43,638 nucleotides of DNA from Echinostoma caproni (GCA_900618425.1 UZAN01039489.1:1-43638); one strand, 5' to 3'. Counted from the first letter of the stretch, positions 12,271 to 24,487 are shown. The notes: generated by a model not told the origin, from the letters alone. Translations and numbers: made by a program.

Positions 12271-12275
<5 letters not shown>

Positions 12276-13385
12276 CAATAACAACATCAGTTGCGTGTAA
12301 TTCGTTCCGTTGTTTATTCAGTCATACAAATAGGCTTTTCGTAAATCCAGCACAATCCCAGAAGTGTGAAAATGAAACGTCACTTTGATCGGTAATTTTC
12401 TGTATGTGAATGTAATGTGAACGTGATTAAAGATGAACCGCTACAGTTTAGGACGGGATGGGACGAAGATAATCATTGTTCTCAAGCGCAAACTTACTCG
12501 AGAGAAATGCCCTATGCAATCAATCAGCGGTTAATTGATAACAATAAGCCCAGGAGCATTAGAAATATTGGGTGTGTACAGTGTGTCTGATAACGGACGC
12601 CTTATGTCAAACCTTCTTGTAGTACCTACATTCTGGTTGCGATGACGACACTAATAGGGTGCACTCACAAGCAGAGATAAGAGACCCTGAGAATCAGTTG
12701 AGTCAGAGAACCAGTTCCTGCAGTCACGACAGAAGTGAGCTCGTGCGTTTGTGCAAACAGGCTGGTGTGATGTGGCCTCAATTCGGTTGACTGGTTTCGG
12801 CCCGTCTATCACACAATCGTGTGCCAAACGTTCACCGTCAGCTGATTGACTGAGTGATTTTCGGGTGTCCATTTTCAAACATATTGTATCTATCTTTCGG
12901 GAATCAGTACGCGTAGAGTTGTACTAGCACAACAAACAACGGACGCTTTTCAACTGCGTGCGAGTGATTGTATAATCGTTGGTTTTCAACGATGACTGAT
13001 CGAACAAAATAAATTCGAGGGCAAAACCACCGGAAACGGTAAACAATAAATCAATACGGAAACAATTTTCCAATCATAAACTCATATAGCTACCGTAATT
13101 TGAAGGTTTCTGGCTAATATTCGTTTGGGCTGTTGAACAAAAAAAAGACATCTACCAAACCACTGAAGTACCAGCAATATCTGCATCATTTCAACTTCAG
13201 TAAAACATGAACATACAGGTTGGACTGATTGGTCAACCGTGAACAGACTAGAACCAGTGACGAATTGCGACTAAAGGTGCTACGATGAGGGCCCATTATG
13301 ACGGCACACGTACGTATATGCGCGTATGAAAGCGATAGCTAGTTAGGGGATATTTAAAAAACAAATCATACAGAGGGACATTTAA
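12271..13385. other. Intronic sequence, nothing recognised
   Basis: Part of the 7.3-kb channel intron (11793-19132). I searched for the missing S4-S5 exon (expected to show a Y-R-[VI]-[IV]-R start and an N-[AS]-C-x-Y-Y-W core) and saw nothing. Confidence 0.4.
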
Positions 13386-14204
13386 NNNNNNNNNNNNNNN
13401 NNNNNNNNNNNNNNNNNNNNNNNNNNNNNNNNNNNNNNNNNNNNNNNNNNNNNNNNNNNNNNNNNNNNNNNNNNNNNNNNNNNNNNNNNNNNNNNNNNNN
13501 NNNNNNNNNNNNNNNNNNNNNNNNNNNNNNNNNNNNNNNNNNNNNNNNNNNNNNNNNNNNNNNNNNNNNNNNNNNNNNNNNNNNNNNNNNNNNNNNNNNN
13601 NNNNNNNNNNNNNNNNNNNNNNNNNNNNNNNNNNNNNNNNNNNNNNNNNNNNNNNNNNNNNNNNNNNNNNNNNNNNNNNNNNNNNNNNNNNNNNNNNNNN
13701 NNNNNNNNNNNNNNNNNNNNNNNNNNNNNNNNNNNNNNNNNNNNNNNNNNNNNNNNNNNNNNNNNNNNNNNNNNNNNNNNNNNNNNNNNNNNNNNNNNNN
13801 NNNNNNNNNNNNNNNNNNNNNNNNNNNNNNNNNNNNNNNNNNNNNNNNNNNNNNNNNNNNNNNNNNNNNNNNNNNNNNNNNNNNNNNNNNNNNNNNNNNN
13901 NNNNNNNNNNNNNNNNNNNNNNNNNNNNNNNNNNNNNNNNNNNNNNNNNNNNNNNNNNNNNNNNNNNNNNNNNNNNNNNNNNNNNNNNNNNNNNNNNNNN
14001 NNNNNNNNNNNNNNNNNNNNNNNNNNNNNNNNNNNNNNNNNNNNNNNNNNNNNNNNNNNNNNNNNNNNNNNNNNNNNNNNNNNNNNNNNNNNNNNNNNNN
14101 NNNNNNNNNNNNNNNNNNNNNNNNNNNNNNNNNNNNNNNNNNNNNNNNNNNNNNNNNNNNNNNNNNNNNNNNNNNNNNNNNNNNNNNNNNNNNNNNNNNN
14201 NNNN
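13386..14204. other. Assembly gap (819 N)
   Basis: Unbroken run of N. It lies inside the channel intron between the S3-S4 and pore exons, where an exon for the rest of S4, S5 and the pore turret (about 60 residues in relatives) is required. The following base context is strongly G-rich, a plausible cause of sequencing drop-out. The long minus-strand frame through it is meaningless. Confidence 0.98.
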
Positions 14205-14215
14205 GACCGGTTGAC

Positions 14216-14241
14216 GGGGGTGGGGGGTGGGGGGTTAGGGG
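14216..14241 (+). repeat. G-rich tract with G-quadruplex potential
   Basis: Runs of 5, 6, 6 and 4 G separated by 't' and 'tta' ('gggggtggggggtggggg' and onward). This meets the usual four-run rule. It begins 11 bases after the N gap. Confidence 0.7.
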
Positions 14242-14289
14242 TTGAGTAAGTTACTAAGTGTAGCACTATAGACACTAAACTGTTAGAAA

Positions 14290-14485
14290 CGCATGTTTAA
14301 TATACGGTCACCCCGGAGGATGTGCGTTCTAATCCTATCAACACCATCACCCAACCTACCCGTTCTCTGTGTGTTGTATGACAGCCCTTTAATCGGTGGC
14401 TTCCCCCTGCCTGAAATATCTATCTTTGTTTATTCACTAAAAGGAAAGAAAAATGAAAAGAGAAAAAGAAACGAAAAATAAAAGT
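14290..14485 (+). mobile_element. SINE family C, copy 1 (5' part worn)
   Basis: It shares with 17600-17795 the ordered blocks 'gtgtgttg', 'gayagcc', 'cttccccctgcctgaaa' and a final A-rich part ending in (ataaaag)-like units. A B-box-like 'tgcgttctaatcc' lies at about 14324-14336, but the tRNA head is damaged. No hammerhead core is present in this family. Confidence 0.6.
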
Positions 14486-14543
14486 TGCTTTCACTGTCCC
14501 GTTTCGTCAAAACTACTATGGGGCTGTTCAGGTTTTTAGAGAG

Positions 14544-14576
14544 AGGATTAGTTTATTGCGTTCACAAACTAATCCT
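14544..14576. repeat. Perfect 11-bp inverted repeat (hairpin)
   Basis: 'aggattagttt' (14544-14554) and 'aaactaatcct' (14566-14576) are exact reverse complements around an 11-base loop. No U-tract or RNA family was recognised. Confidence 0.6.
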
Positions 14577-15785
14577 TCACCTTCTTCCTACGTATTATGA
14601 ACCAGAACGTTCCTGAATAACGTAGTGCTCACCTCAGTCACTTCAACTATTGCACATCTGTTTATAGCTTCATCAAATGCAGCCGCTTTTTATTCACAGC
14701 TTTCTCTTAATTACACTGCCTCTAGGTCATGTTATTGGCAAATGTACAGTTGTAGCTTGGATTATCAACGTAAACTCATTTGAGCATGGAAAGTGTATGC
14801 TTGGCAGGGTGCGTAAAAAAGAAATACATGTGGTTATCAGTGTGTTGTGATTCTAAGCCAAACTGTCAAGTAATTCTTTTAACCACTATGCCATTTTTTT
14901 TAATTGAAGACTTTTTATTCAGAAATGGACGATTTCACAGAAAATAAATTTTGATGACAATTTTTCGTGATTAAGAACTAACTTGAAAAGGAAACTCTCA
15001 TCAGCATCGTGGTCAATTTTAAAATCATGGTCATTTTGAGATTGGTTCGATATCCGATCAACCTGTTATTGCGGTGAAATGAAACACGAAACTGTTACAA
15101 TCATGAGTTCTGGGCAGCGGGATACAGCATGTGGAAGTTTACCAACTCGGCTTTTCCTTATCCAATCTTGCCCACTGCTGTATTGTAAACAAACGTGCTA
15201 ATGTTCAATTTATTCAGTTACCAACTAATTGCTCCAATTTTAATGAGATCAAACATTTGTTTACCATTTTCAATGGCGAAGTTCACGGGTTACGTATACA
15301 TTGGTTACCGGCGTCAAACGTGCAAAATGTGAGAAAAAGAAACCGTGGCTTGGTAACTGACTTGGTGAACTCTGTGATGAACACTCCAGAAAACGTTCTG
15401 AACACCAGAGACATCACGCCTTGAATACTGATGTGCATAAATCTTTCATTTTCATTGTTGTAAATAATTTTCGTTCTGTTTCTACATTTCAGCTTATGCT
15501 TTTTTCACGAACTGAAGGGGGAATATCGATTAGTGGATGAATTTTGAATAATTCTAATCACTTAATAACAGCTAGTTAAACAGATTTTTATTATAAATAC
15601 CATCCCACTTTGTTCATCAATAAATTGATAAAATTGAAAAGGGAAGCCAGTATGGCAACATTGCATGCTTTATGTCCGGAACGATTTTGCTGCATCTCAA
15701 ATGATGCCTACTTTAAACAGATAAAATGTTTCTGTAGGGTTTGGAAATGAATTCCGAAATAAACACTGGTGAATTGGGAAGGGCG

Positions 15786-16185
15786 TCACCAAGACAAAGC
15801 CAAGGTGATGAACAAGTCCTTTTGTTGACTTAGAATTGGCTTCCATCGGTTGATTGCAATGGCCTTGGCGATTTTGAGCATTCTGTTGTTGTCATTTGTA
15901 AAAATCGCTCAAAATGCTTTGTCGCGATCCATAAGATGTTGCGTCATCAAACAGTGTTTGATTATCGATGAACATGGTGGTTTGTAAGTATGGTCCTTAC
16001 TAGTTACCGGCTGTGTAAACTTTTACATGGCAACCTTGCGTTGAACTCGGTCCGAAATGTTCTAAAACCCGATTACGTAACTTGCTTTCTGTTCTGCCTA
16101 TGTAGATATCTCTGATGCCCTTGCTACCAAGTACAGACAAGCAAAGTAACTAACAGGGACCCGTTCCAGCTGCTCAAGTCATAAC
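15786..16185 (-). pseudogene. Penelope-like element fragment: GIY-YIG endonuclease and C-terminus
   Basis: Translated on the minus strand, this opens with IYIGRTESKLRNRVLEHF, the second half of the GIY-YIG nuclease signature and its downstream Arg helix, as in the endonuclease of Penelope-like elements. After in-frame stops and a frame change, it ends with RMLKIAKAIAINRWKPIL, then QQKDLFITLALSW and a TGA at 15788-15786. That is the usual PLE ending (an Ile/Leu-rich A-I-A-I helix, then L-x-L-x-W-stop). PLE proteins combine a reverse transcriptase with this nuclease and copy themselves at chromosome ends or elsewhere. The RT half is absent here, so this is a 5'-truncated, dead copy in the largest channel intron, in the same orientation as the channel gene. 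Confidence 0.85.
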
Positions 16186-17599
16186 AGTATGTTCATTCAA
16201 TTTACAATCACATGGATTTGGACTTCGTGAGTTGGAATCCAAACTATGGCTTTCGACTTTAAACCATCCCTATTTGTCCCTAAGTGGGGCGGTGCAGCGC
16301 CACCCTCTCTTAAAAAAAACAATATAGTGATGATGATAATGATGATAAGTGGTTGTACAATTGTTCGCTTTTTCAGTAAAGTACAACGGTCCTGTTGGTC
16401 GTGGTTGGAAATCACACAAATACAGGGGTGGAGCGCTTGTTATTTTGCAGTACTTATTCAAGAGATTAATTCAACCTGATTAAAAAAGCACACTGGATGG
16501 GTCACAAAGTTCATAGGAAGTCTGATCAGTCACGTGTTGTTCATTGAATATGAGGGGTTATATTTTAAGCAACTTGCTGTCTGCTGTTCTCAAATCGCAA
16601 GGCAATTTGTATTTTAAGAAACAACTAGGTTTTGCCAGGAACCATACCAAACTGTTTAATGTAGCCTCGGTTCACACATTTGAGTTGCTCTGCTGCAGTT
16701 AGCTCCTTGGAAAAGATAAACCAATACAATGTAAGTGTGTACGCAACGTGATCATGGAGTTTGGTGGGGGCTTTGGTATAAGAGATGTCCTCAAATTCGG
16801 CCAGGTGGTTTTCGAGAGCCCTTGTGCGGCCAAATGCGATTAGTAAGACAGCATTTTGGTGCATGGTTATCGGTGGCTTCCTAGGAGCTTATTCGCCGTT
16901 CGATACATGTGGCTGTAACCCAGGGGTTCATGCACACCTCCTTAGTTGAATCGACTTCCTTTATAACTGTTGGATGATGTAATAGACGTCGTCCACTCGT
17001 TCAGGAGTAGCTGTCTTTGGATGCCGTGAGCCATCTAATCAAGGCATGTGTACCGCAGTTACACTGAACATGGCTTAACCCACCTGTTCAGCGGTTTGCC
17101 GGTTTATGACCGTTGATGCCTGTCTCAGTTTCACGGAGCCACAAGTGATAATTGGGTGCATGATAGTGCCCGATGAGGTGAATGGTACCCCAATGAGATA
17201 AGTTGGTCTATCCACTCAAAGTTGTCCATTTAATTGGGTACCCCGGAACATGGAACGCCTCATTACCACTGGAAACATCTTTTGCGTTAAATTCGTCACT
17301 ACAGTACGATTCAAAAATTAAGGGAAGCGACCAGATTTCCTTGAATTTAGTTGACCTTCGACTGCAATAAAACAACTCAAATTTGAACAGGTAGGTCAGA
17401 AGACAAGCACCGCGAGAGGAGTTTCTTTTGTTTATTCTCATCGGTCGCGCACGTATACCATTGGTTGAAGGCGATCGATCACGAGGTAGGTCCTGCAAAT
17501 GCTTTCTCGGTTTTGTTGCGTCATGGTGACAAACACCGAATAAGGATAGCTGAGGCATTGTCGATCGCTTATCCTGTGTGTCCAACAGCGTAGGATCTT

Positions 17600-17795
17600 T
17601 ACATATGGGCGATGGTTTCCGAGTGGTAAGGTGACCAAATTATCGCTCCGGAAGACATATGTTCGAATCTCACCACCACTGCAGCCTAAATTTCCCCATG
17701 TGTGTTGCACGATAGCCTTCTGATTGACTGTTTCCCCCTTCCTGAAAATAGTATCATTATGTATTCGATAAAAGATAATGAAATAAAAGATAAAA
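17600..17795 (+). mobile_element. SINE family C, copy 2 (tRNA-Ser/Leu-like head)
   Basis: The head reads 'gcgatggtttccgagtggta' with box A close to TGGCCGAGTGG, then 'tatgttcgaatctcacc' (box B). This resembles a class II tRNA (Ser or Leu) half. The body ('gtgtgttgcacgatagcc', 'tttcccccttcctgaaa') and an A-rich end ('ataaaagataa') match 14290-14485. The tRNA cannot fold fully, so it is not a working tRNA gene. Confidence 0.7.
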
Positions 17796-19132
17796 TATTT
17801 GGTTTAACTTGGCTGTAACCTGTTATATGCAACAATACACGCACAAACCATCCAACCTAAATAGGTTTATTTTTATTTATTTCATGTTTTCTTTATCTTT
17901 TTTAAGGTGATACCGAAGCAACAAATGACAATATACGGAAGGGATTCATCTCTCAAAGTTTATTTTCTGATTTGCTTGTTCCTGAGAACACGACATGGGT
18001 TATTTGCAATCCCGGTTTTGGAATTGTCCTTTTGGCAGTACAAACTCTCTCTTGCTAATTATAATATTAATAATAATGATAATAATAGTAATAGTGGACC
18101 ACTCCAACTCTCCTTTTTAAATTGAACGATGATGAACTGGGTTGACAATCGTCTTATCACCGATATCACCGATAATATTCCTGGTTTGTTTGTTTTACGA
18201 ACAAATAATCCTTCGTTGTACGTGTGATGGTTATCAGGTTGTCAGGAAACGACCCAAACTACTGATGTTTGCCGTTTTCAATCAAAGAGAATCAATGTCA
18301 TACTATGATTAGTCGTTTGTCACCGGATTTCCGTTCATATGGGATGAGAAACAGGACAACTGGGCCTTAAACAATTGAGCTGTGTGACCTTGAGCGGGTC
18401 CAATAAATAATGAGACTGATTGATATGTGCAAAAAACATCAACTGGAAATAAATATCTTAACACAAGCAGCGAATAAATTTATCGTATTTTGCATACAAT
18501 AAATAAATACTACTGTACTAATTCCTCAGGACAATTACCGGGATCAAGAGAAACGATGGTGGGAGGAACAACGAGAATTGGGCTAAATAGGATTGTACAA
18601 AACGAAACGTCTAATGTGCAACATTTGGTTAGTACTCTCATGAAAGGTTCATGATGCGGGTCGATAATCTCTTGTCCTGTTTTCTGGTTGCAGTAGTGAA
18701 TCCTTAATTCAACTACCACTGATCGTGAGAATCCGCTCATTGCCTCTTCATGCGCTCACCGAATACACTCACTAATGAGAGTAGTACCTCACAATACTAG
18801 TATTATTTCTATTGTTATCACCAATGCTACTCTTATTATGAATACTGGTTAGGGTATCGATAAAATGGCACACATACAACCAAATGTCTCATTTGGAAAA
18901 GAGTTCTCAGAACTCTGACAAGCACGCAGGATAGATAATGGAACGTTAACCTAGTAAATGCGTATTCTTTTAGTGACCAGACTGAACACAGCAATTCGCT
19001 ACCATAGGTCTTGTTTGCTTTTCAATGTTTGAATGAAACTGCCTATCGCATTCTCTTGCGTACCACTCATAAAAGTGAGTAGGATCTCACAACACTACCA
19101 CAAATCGTGAGAATGGATGACATAAAACTCAC
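17796..19132. other. Intronic sequence, nothing firm
   Basis: AAT-type short repeats occur at about 18060-18092. A minus-strand frame at 18740-18510 is open but shows no channel motif or splice support. This is still within the intron between the S3-S4 and pore exons. Confidence 0.35.
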
Positions 19133-19222
19133 TTTGAACATTCTCAAAACCCGAAATCGCGCCATTTCCTGGCCGTAAATGAACGAGCACAGGTCCAATG
19201 GTAGCACAGATATGATATCAAA
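19133..19222 (-). CDS. CNG channel beta-type subunit, S3-S4 exon
   Basis: The 90-bp exon (30 codons, phase 0 at both ends) has acceptor 'ttttgccaacag' before 19222 and donor 'gtgagt' after 19133. Residues 1-14 (FDIISVLPLDLCSF) are S3 with the LPLD signature of CNG channels. Residues 20-30 (MARFRVLRMFK) begin S4, with three Arg and a Lys at about three-residue spacing. It continues directly from the micro-exon at 23630-23680 to give QFK-FDIISVLPLD, as in relatives (RFKMDLLSLLPLD). The longer open frame around it is intron read-through. The next exon (rest of S4, S5, turret) should start in phase 0. Confidence 0.92.
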
Positions 19223-22200
19223 CTGTTGGCAAAACGTACAAGAAACGATTAGCAAACGATTAGCTTCCTTCTTGTAGGTATTTGAGTCAAGTTGATCACT
19301 GTCTACAATGAGAATACTTTTATGAGACGGCGGAAGTTGAACCGGGCACATTTGGGGTTGTGATAAGACTAGCTCATGCTTCTCTAACACATACAGTTCT
19401 AGCGATAAACAAGAGAAGAAACAAAGTGCATACCCCTACATCCTGTGATGTTTGACCACCCTGTCTCTCTGTGATTTCGCTTTTTTGCCGAGTGATTCAG
19501 AGAACACTTCACTTCACAAGGATGGATTTGGTCAACGCGAATGGGTCAAGCAAACTGACTTTGAAAATTGAAAATGCACTATTGCTTGTATTGCTGCTTC
19601 AACTATACGCCTCCGATCCAATTGGTGGTAAGGCATTTGGGAACATAAAAGAATAATTGCATGTGAAATTATGTGCTCAGTGTATCTGTTTCATTCAGAC
19701 CTGGCTACTGCACGTCAAATCGAGCTCACCATATGACTCGAATAGCGTTCTACTTAGCTTGCACCCCATCAAACGAGATCCGAAATTTGCGTATTTTGGA
19801 TTCTGTTGCTTCTATCGATCGAAATCATTTAAAACAGGCTGTAAGCGCCAAAGCAGGCGCTCTAAATTAACAGCCAACTATTCTCTGACACGACTCTAAT
19901 AATATTTCTATATGGGATTTCTGTCTCACAACGATAAATTCCATTCTGAAAACCTCTAATTTTTCTTATCTCTAAAAGCTCCTTTGCTGACTATATATTT
20001 AGCTCATACATATGACATTACACTGCATAAAGTATCTTTGTTGGGAAATGGGATTGCCCGATTTCAAGGATATTACTTGTTAGACCGATCTTGTTTATAC
20101 TTGTACACTCGAATTATTTCAGTTCTATTTTTGAGGCATTCCTTTTGCACCATTGAGAGTCAAATGAGATACTAAGGTGGCTCTGGGATACGTTGATCAA
20201 ACTCCACCATTCCCATGAACGAAGACGATTTTACTGACGAGATGTAAGTCATTTAATGAGGGAGGAAATCCGTAAAAGATGTGCACATTTGGATTCACGG
20301 CAGATTTCAACGAAATGCCCGCTACTTATCATAAAACCACAGACTTCAGAGTACGACGATGATTGAAGCTGTAAAATCACCACCATCAAACCATATGACT
20401 AAATGGAATTCGAAAAGGCCCCGTTAACTGTTGTTAATGAACGAGTTTAAGTAAGTTGCAAAATCTGAGAGTCTCTTGAACGCCGTAGATCAAACTATGA
20501 TCAGCCTAAAACAATGAGATAGCTCGCAGTCGAAACGTTCTAAGGTGTTTATTATTTATCGAATTTGACTAAATGCTCCACTGGGAACTAAAGCATTTCG
20601 CGGAATAGTGCGCAATGGAAATAGAACAAATGTACGTAGATCGGACCAAGATTCACCGTTCATTCATCTATCGCATGAAAATTACCTTTAGGATGTGTTG
20701 GATTCATTGAAGTACATACTGCCCCTTATGTGTAGTTCGTTCACGTTCACATGTCAAGGAAACTGTTTTGCTGTGCGTCATTGAAATATTTTACACAACA
20801 TGAGTTATAAAAGAGACTGCAAATGTGCCTCGGCAGGCGGAGTCGTTCGTGCCAGTGCATCCGAAACCGCAAGCAATTGAGCTATTGTTGAGACACGACC
20901 ACCACGCGACTGAAATACAGCGAGCATGTCAGCTGTCAACTGTCTGAGCACAAACTGAGACAGTGTTTGAAAAACAGCCTAGGCCACGTGATTTACACAG
21001 GGACTCCACATACTGCATGATCTTTAGGATCATAAATATCGCAGAGACTACACAAGCTATGACGATTCGTAGTAATAATATGATTTCAGGGATCCAGCAC
21101 ACTCCATGTGATGTTGACAGCCATACCCAATGTCTGTCTGACAATTTTTTCACGTATCAATTAACACCGGTTCATGACTCTAAAACTTTGTCGTCGTTTA
21201 AGATCTTGGAAAATAAGGGCATTTACGTATCGGAACAAAACGGTTCCTCTTACACTTATCTGAAACAAAACTGCACACCATAATTGTTGGAATTTTCAAA
21301 CTAAACTGCAACTGCAGGATCCATGCAGTACTATTTTAGGGTCACTAGCATACCATATATTTCAGGACAACTGCTTGGGACACTCCATGTACGAACCCTA
21401 TAGAGCTGTTTTCTTTTGTGTTAATGAATCATTACACATTTTTCCTCTGCATATAGAGGTTATCTGATCTTTCAGATCGGATTTAGATCTGGCAAGCGGG
21501 TTGACCAATCACAAAGGAAGAAAGAAGATGTATTAGTTTAACTGATAGCCCTGTGCAATTCGAGTTTTTTACAGGTTGGTTACGCTACCCTTTACGGTAC
21601 GCATACTCATATTCAACATCTAAGAGACCCGATAGTTGTCCGCATCTGCACTGTGATCGACCCTGGCAATATATCTGACCAGGGTATCAAGATTCGTAAG
21701 CATATTCTTGTTATGCTTCTGGATGAATTGCACCATCATCTGTGCATGTTCCATGTGATTGCCACGTACAGGTTCTCCTTCGGACATAGTACCACGAGCT
21801 GAACCGGGCCTTATCAACCCAGTTAAAATAACGTCACATGTTGTCTTCGTCAGCAGAATACAATTCAACTCCTCAAAGCTTATTCATCATCGGCCACCAC
21901 TGTACCCACATTGTTAACCGCCATTCTTGTAAAACGGTAAATCGTCTATCTCAAATTCTTCAAATCCACCTTGTCATCCCTTTTCTTAAATTTCCCAATC
22001 TGCCCAGTTCTGTGCTGCAACAAAATCGACTGGTATCAGCCGGTGCGATAAACGAGAGAATTCGGTGACTTCCGATCACGGGAGGTTATATATCCGTGTT
22101 GATCTAAGCCTTCGAGACGAGGTATGAATAAATGCACAAAGTGATTAGGTTTGGTAGCTGTCTCTCGTTATCCAGGTTGCGGTCCGAGAGACTCCGTAAC

Positions 22201-23629
22201 TGGATGGTTTAAGACACTGAAAGTCATGGCAGTCAACCGATAGTAGTAGCGATCCCACTGTCACTTCAAATCAGAGCAGAAGGCTTGAAATACTGTGTAT
22301 GCGCATTTGGACTGAGTACTCCGTATGTGGACCATAAAGGTTTGCTTTCTTTTTTAGTCCCCCCCCCCAAAAAAAAGGCCCAATCCCTGTCCTCCTTACA
22401 CATTCTCACTTATCAGTTTCAGCAGCGATCAATAAAGTTTGCTTCACCGTATTTCGCTATAAAATATTGATAATAGTGTTGCTAGTCCTACGCGTAACAG
22501 TTTCAAGACACTGAGCACGAGGGTGGGGTGGGGTGGGGAGACAACAATCTCGATCAATCAAAGGCTATCCGGTTCAAACGGATGTTCTGTGACAAAAGTG
22601 TCGATTGATTGATGACCGCTTTGCCAATGGCATTTCTCTGAACACATTATTGAATCCCATTGATTCCACCGAAAATAATTTTCGAACTGTGGCCGTTTTC
22701 CTGAGTCTCGATTTCGGCACACTTCGGCATACGACCTAATGATGCAATGGCCAGTTTTCATTCCGATTTCACTTACTGATTCTTATGTGTTCTCATTGGT
22801 TTCCACCGTCCTGCTAAAAGTGCCCATAGCCGTACGTGAAACTGGGCTTGCATTATATGTTTGCTACCACGTAACTCTGAAGCGGTATTACACTAATTTC
22901 TAAAGAGGTGATTATTTTGTTTTTCTTTCATATGTGAAACAAATAAGGATAGCTGTCATTTCCTGATTCCCGAATACACCCGGTGTCCTCTGCCTTTCAA
23001 ATGTTTGAAATAATTTTATTCACATAATCAATCGTTTTGAATACGTCTAATTTAATATGTTCCGTTACTACGCAAATGGTAACGTGTGAAAAACAGTGGC
23101 GAGTGTGGTACCCGCATTCGAGTAGGGGACAGCGTTGATTGTATCAGCGTAGCTGGTATGCCGCGAGCAGTAACATGTTACCTTCGAGGACACTGTGCCA
23201 CTTCACTCTGTACGGAAGATGCTGTAATTGGAACAGCACGAAGGTATGCTCCAACCACAAGCAAGTTGAGCAACTCACTTTGTTTACTACGGCAAAGTTT
23301 TCATCTTTGTTCGAACAGTTCGATCGCACACCATCATCCGGTATCAGGCATGTGTGGGATAGCGCGGATAACGGGTAAACTTTACAATCACCTGTTTGGC
23401 AATCATGAAAGTCTCCAGAAGCTGATGTGAACTACTCTGGGGCTTTCATTACTCAGTATTGTAGTGATTGTATGTAGTTATTTAAATGTACATGGTAACA
23501 AAATATATCTAATTGATGCCGAGACTTGTTAAATTAAAGCATCACCGCGGGTTGTGGTTTTATGTCACGCATGCACACACACACACATCTAGCAGACCAA
23601 CCAACCCCCAGAGAATCTATTCGACTTAC
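19223..23629. other. Channel intron (4.4 kb), unassigned open frames
   Basis: No second gene is proven. Minus 21868-21620 is an open frame with a protein-like segment (MEHAQMMVQFIQKHNKNML), but no domain was recognised and no clear splice sites. Plus 19522-19628 reads like a signal-anchor start (ENALLLVLLLQLYASDPIG) just before a 'gtaagg'. Plus 23086-23430 is open in two frames. I treat all of these as unproven. Confidence 0.3.
22521..22539 (+). repeat. G-quadruplex motif (GGGT)n
   Basis: 'gggtggggtggggtgggg' gives four G runs with single-base loops, the layout that folds most readily. It is intronic, on the strand opposite to the channel transcript, so the channel pre-mRNA carries the C-rich strand. 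Confidence 0.75.
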
Positions 23630-23680
23630 TTTGAACTGCAAACTCTTCACGTAATGCTTGGCACATGAACTGTAGTCCGT
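23630..23680 (-). CDS. CNG channel beta-type subunit, S2-S3 micro-exon
   Basis: The 51-bp exon (17 codons, phase 0/0) has a pyrimidine-rich acceptor 'ttgctctcttcag' before 23680 and donor 'gtaagt' after 23630. It encodes TDYSSCAKHYVKSLQFK, matching the S2-S3 loop of CNG channels (vertebrate beta: TDKKDMRNNYLKSRRFK). The conserved points are T-D at the start, the Y with K-S two residues later, and F-K at the end. It joins SGSIV of the previous exon to FDIISV of the next without a frame change. The rest of the open frame on this strand is intron. Confidence 0.92.
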
Positions 23681-24454
23681 CTGAAGAGAGCAAATAACGA
23701 AACAGAGGGAAGATATAAGATAAAATAAGATTAGCAGTTTGATTGATACTTTCATCACCGTACGTATAGATTACAGAAAGATAGTAACTGATTTAATGTG
23801 ATGTTTTTACTTATTCGATATTTTTTATAGTCACATCCACATTTGTGGGACTTTTATGCTTTCTTTGTTCAACTGTTGGTATCTCAACCAACATCTAGTG
23901 AGTGATAATTTGATGGGCTCTTCAATCTACTCCAATATTCAAAATTTGCGAAGATATTGCCCGGAGAAAGCACATTCCAGACTTCCGTTGAATAGTATAC
24001 GTCAGTGTTGATGAATCAAATAATTAGTTTTTGTCTGGTGAATCAGACAAATCCCTGAATAACCCGGTGAGTGAACTGCTTCTTGTATTTCGCGTGTATC
24101 ATCAAAGACAGGCTAGTATTTGATTGAAGATTTGTGATACCGCGATAGTCCCGATAGAACATTGAAAAATGCAGGAGGTGAAATAATTCCATAGCCGGTT
24201 TCCAAGTTAATTCTAAAATGCGTTAACAACTGGTGCAAAGGTGTACTTCGAGGAGAACGAGGAACATACAACAACAACAACTTTGTTCTTGGACAGTAGG
24301 TATCAATCAGTTAGTATCAGTGACCCCGTAATTAGGTTATTTGAGTGTCTGCGCATGTTTTCTGTATGGCAATGTCAATTCGGAAAAATGTTCAAAATTG
24401 TCTTTGAAAAATTAAAAGATTTGCTTTTTCCCGTTCAGCAAGAAATATTCTATT

Positions 24455-24487
24455 TATATATATATATGTATATATATATATATAGAC
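24455..24487. repeat. (TA)n microsatellite
   Basis: Interrupted TA run giving a Tyr/Ile-rich frame on the plus strand. Not coding. Confidence 0.9.

Noticed and set aside
12061..12300. Plus-strand frame with a poly-Ser tract.
   Set aside because: It is the CAG microsatellite read as codons.
13382..14275. 297-codon minus-strand frame.
   Set aside because: Almost wholly N; an artefact of the gap.
15131..15424. Plus-strand open frame with VQFIQLPTNCSNFNEIKHLF, similar in feel to a DDE transposase catalytic segment.
   Set aside because: The N-P-[IL]-E core is not intact, and no terminal inverted repeats or other catalytic motifs are near.
16625..16864. Minus-strand open frame considered as the missing S4-S5 exon because it contains TLTLYWFIF.
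   Set aside because: No R-x-x-R helix before it, no N-A-C core and no matching splice phases.
18510..18740. Minus-strand open frame in the channel intron.
   Set aside because: No channel motif and no acceptor/donor pair with the required phases.
19502..19628. Plus-strand ATG with a hydrophobic stretch ending at a 'gtaagg', like a first exon of a secreted protein.
   Set aside because: No second exon was found and the position is inside a channel intron; the signal could be chance.
21620..21868. Minus-strand frame with MEHAQMMVQFIQKHNKNML.
   Set aside because: It reads like protein, but does not fit the channel between S2 and S3 (the micro-exon at 23630 fills that place) and no other family was recognised.
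22180..22245. 'ctggatggtttaagacactgaaagtc' region considered as another hammerhead.
   Set aside because: The CUGAnGA box has an insertion, stem II does not pair and no tRNA-like head precedes it.
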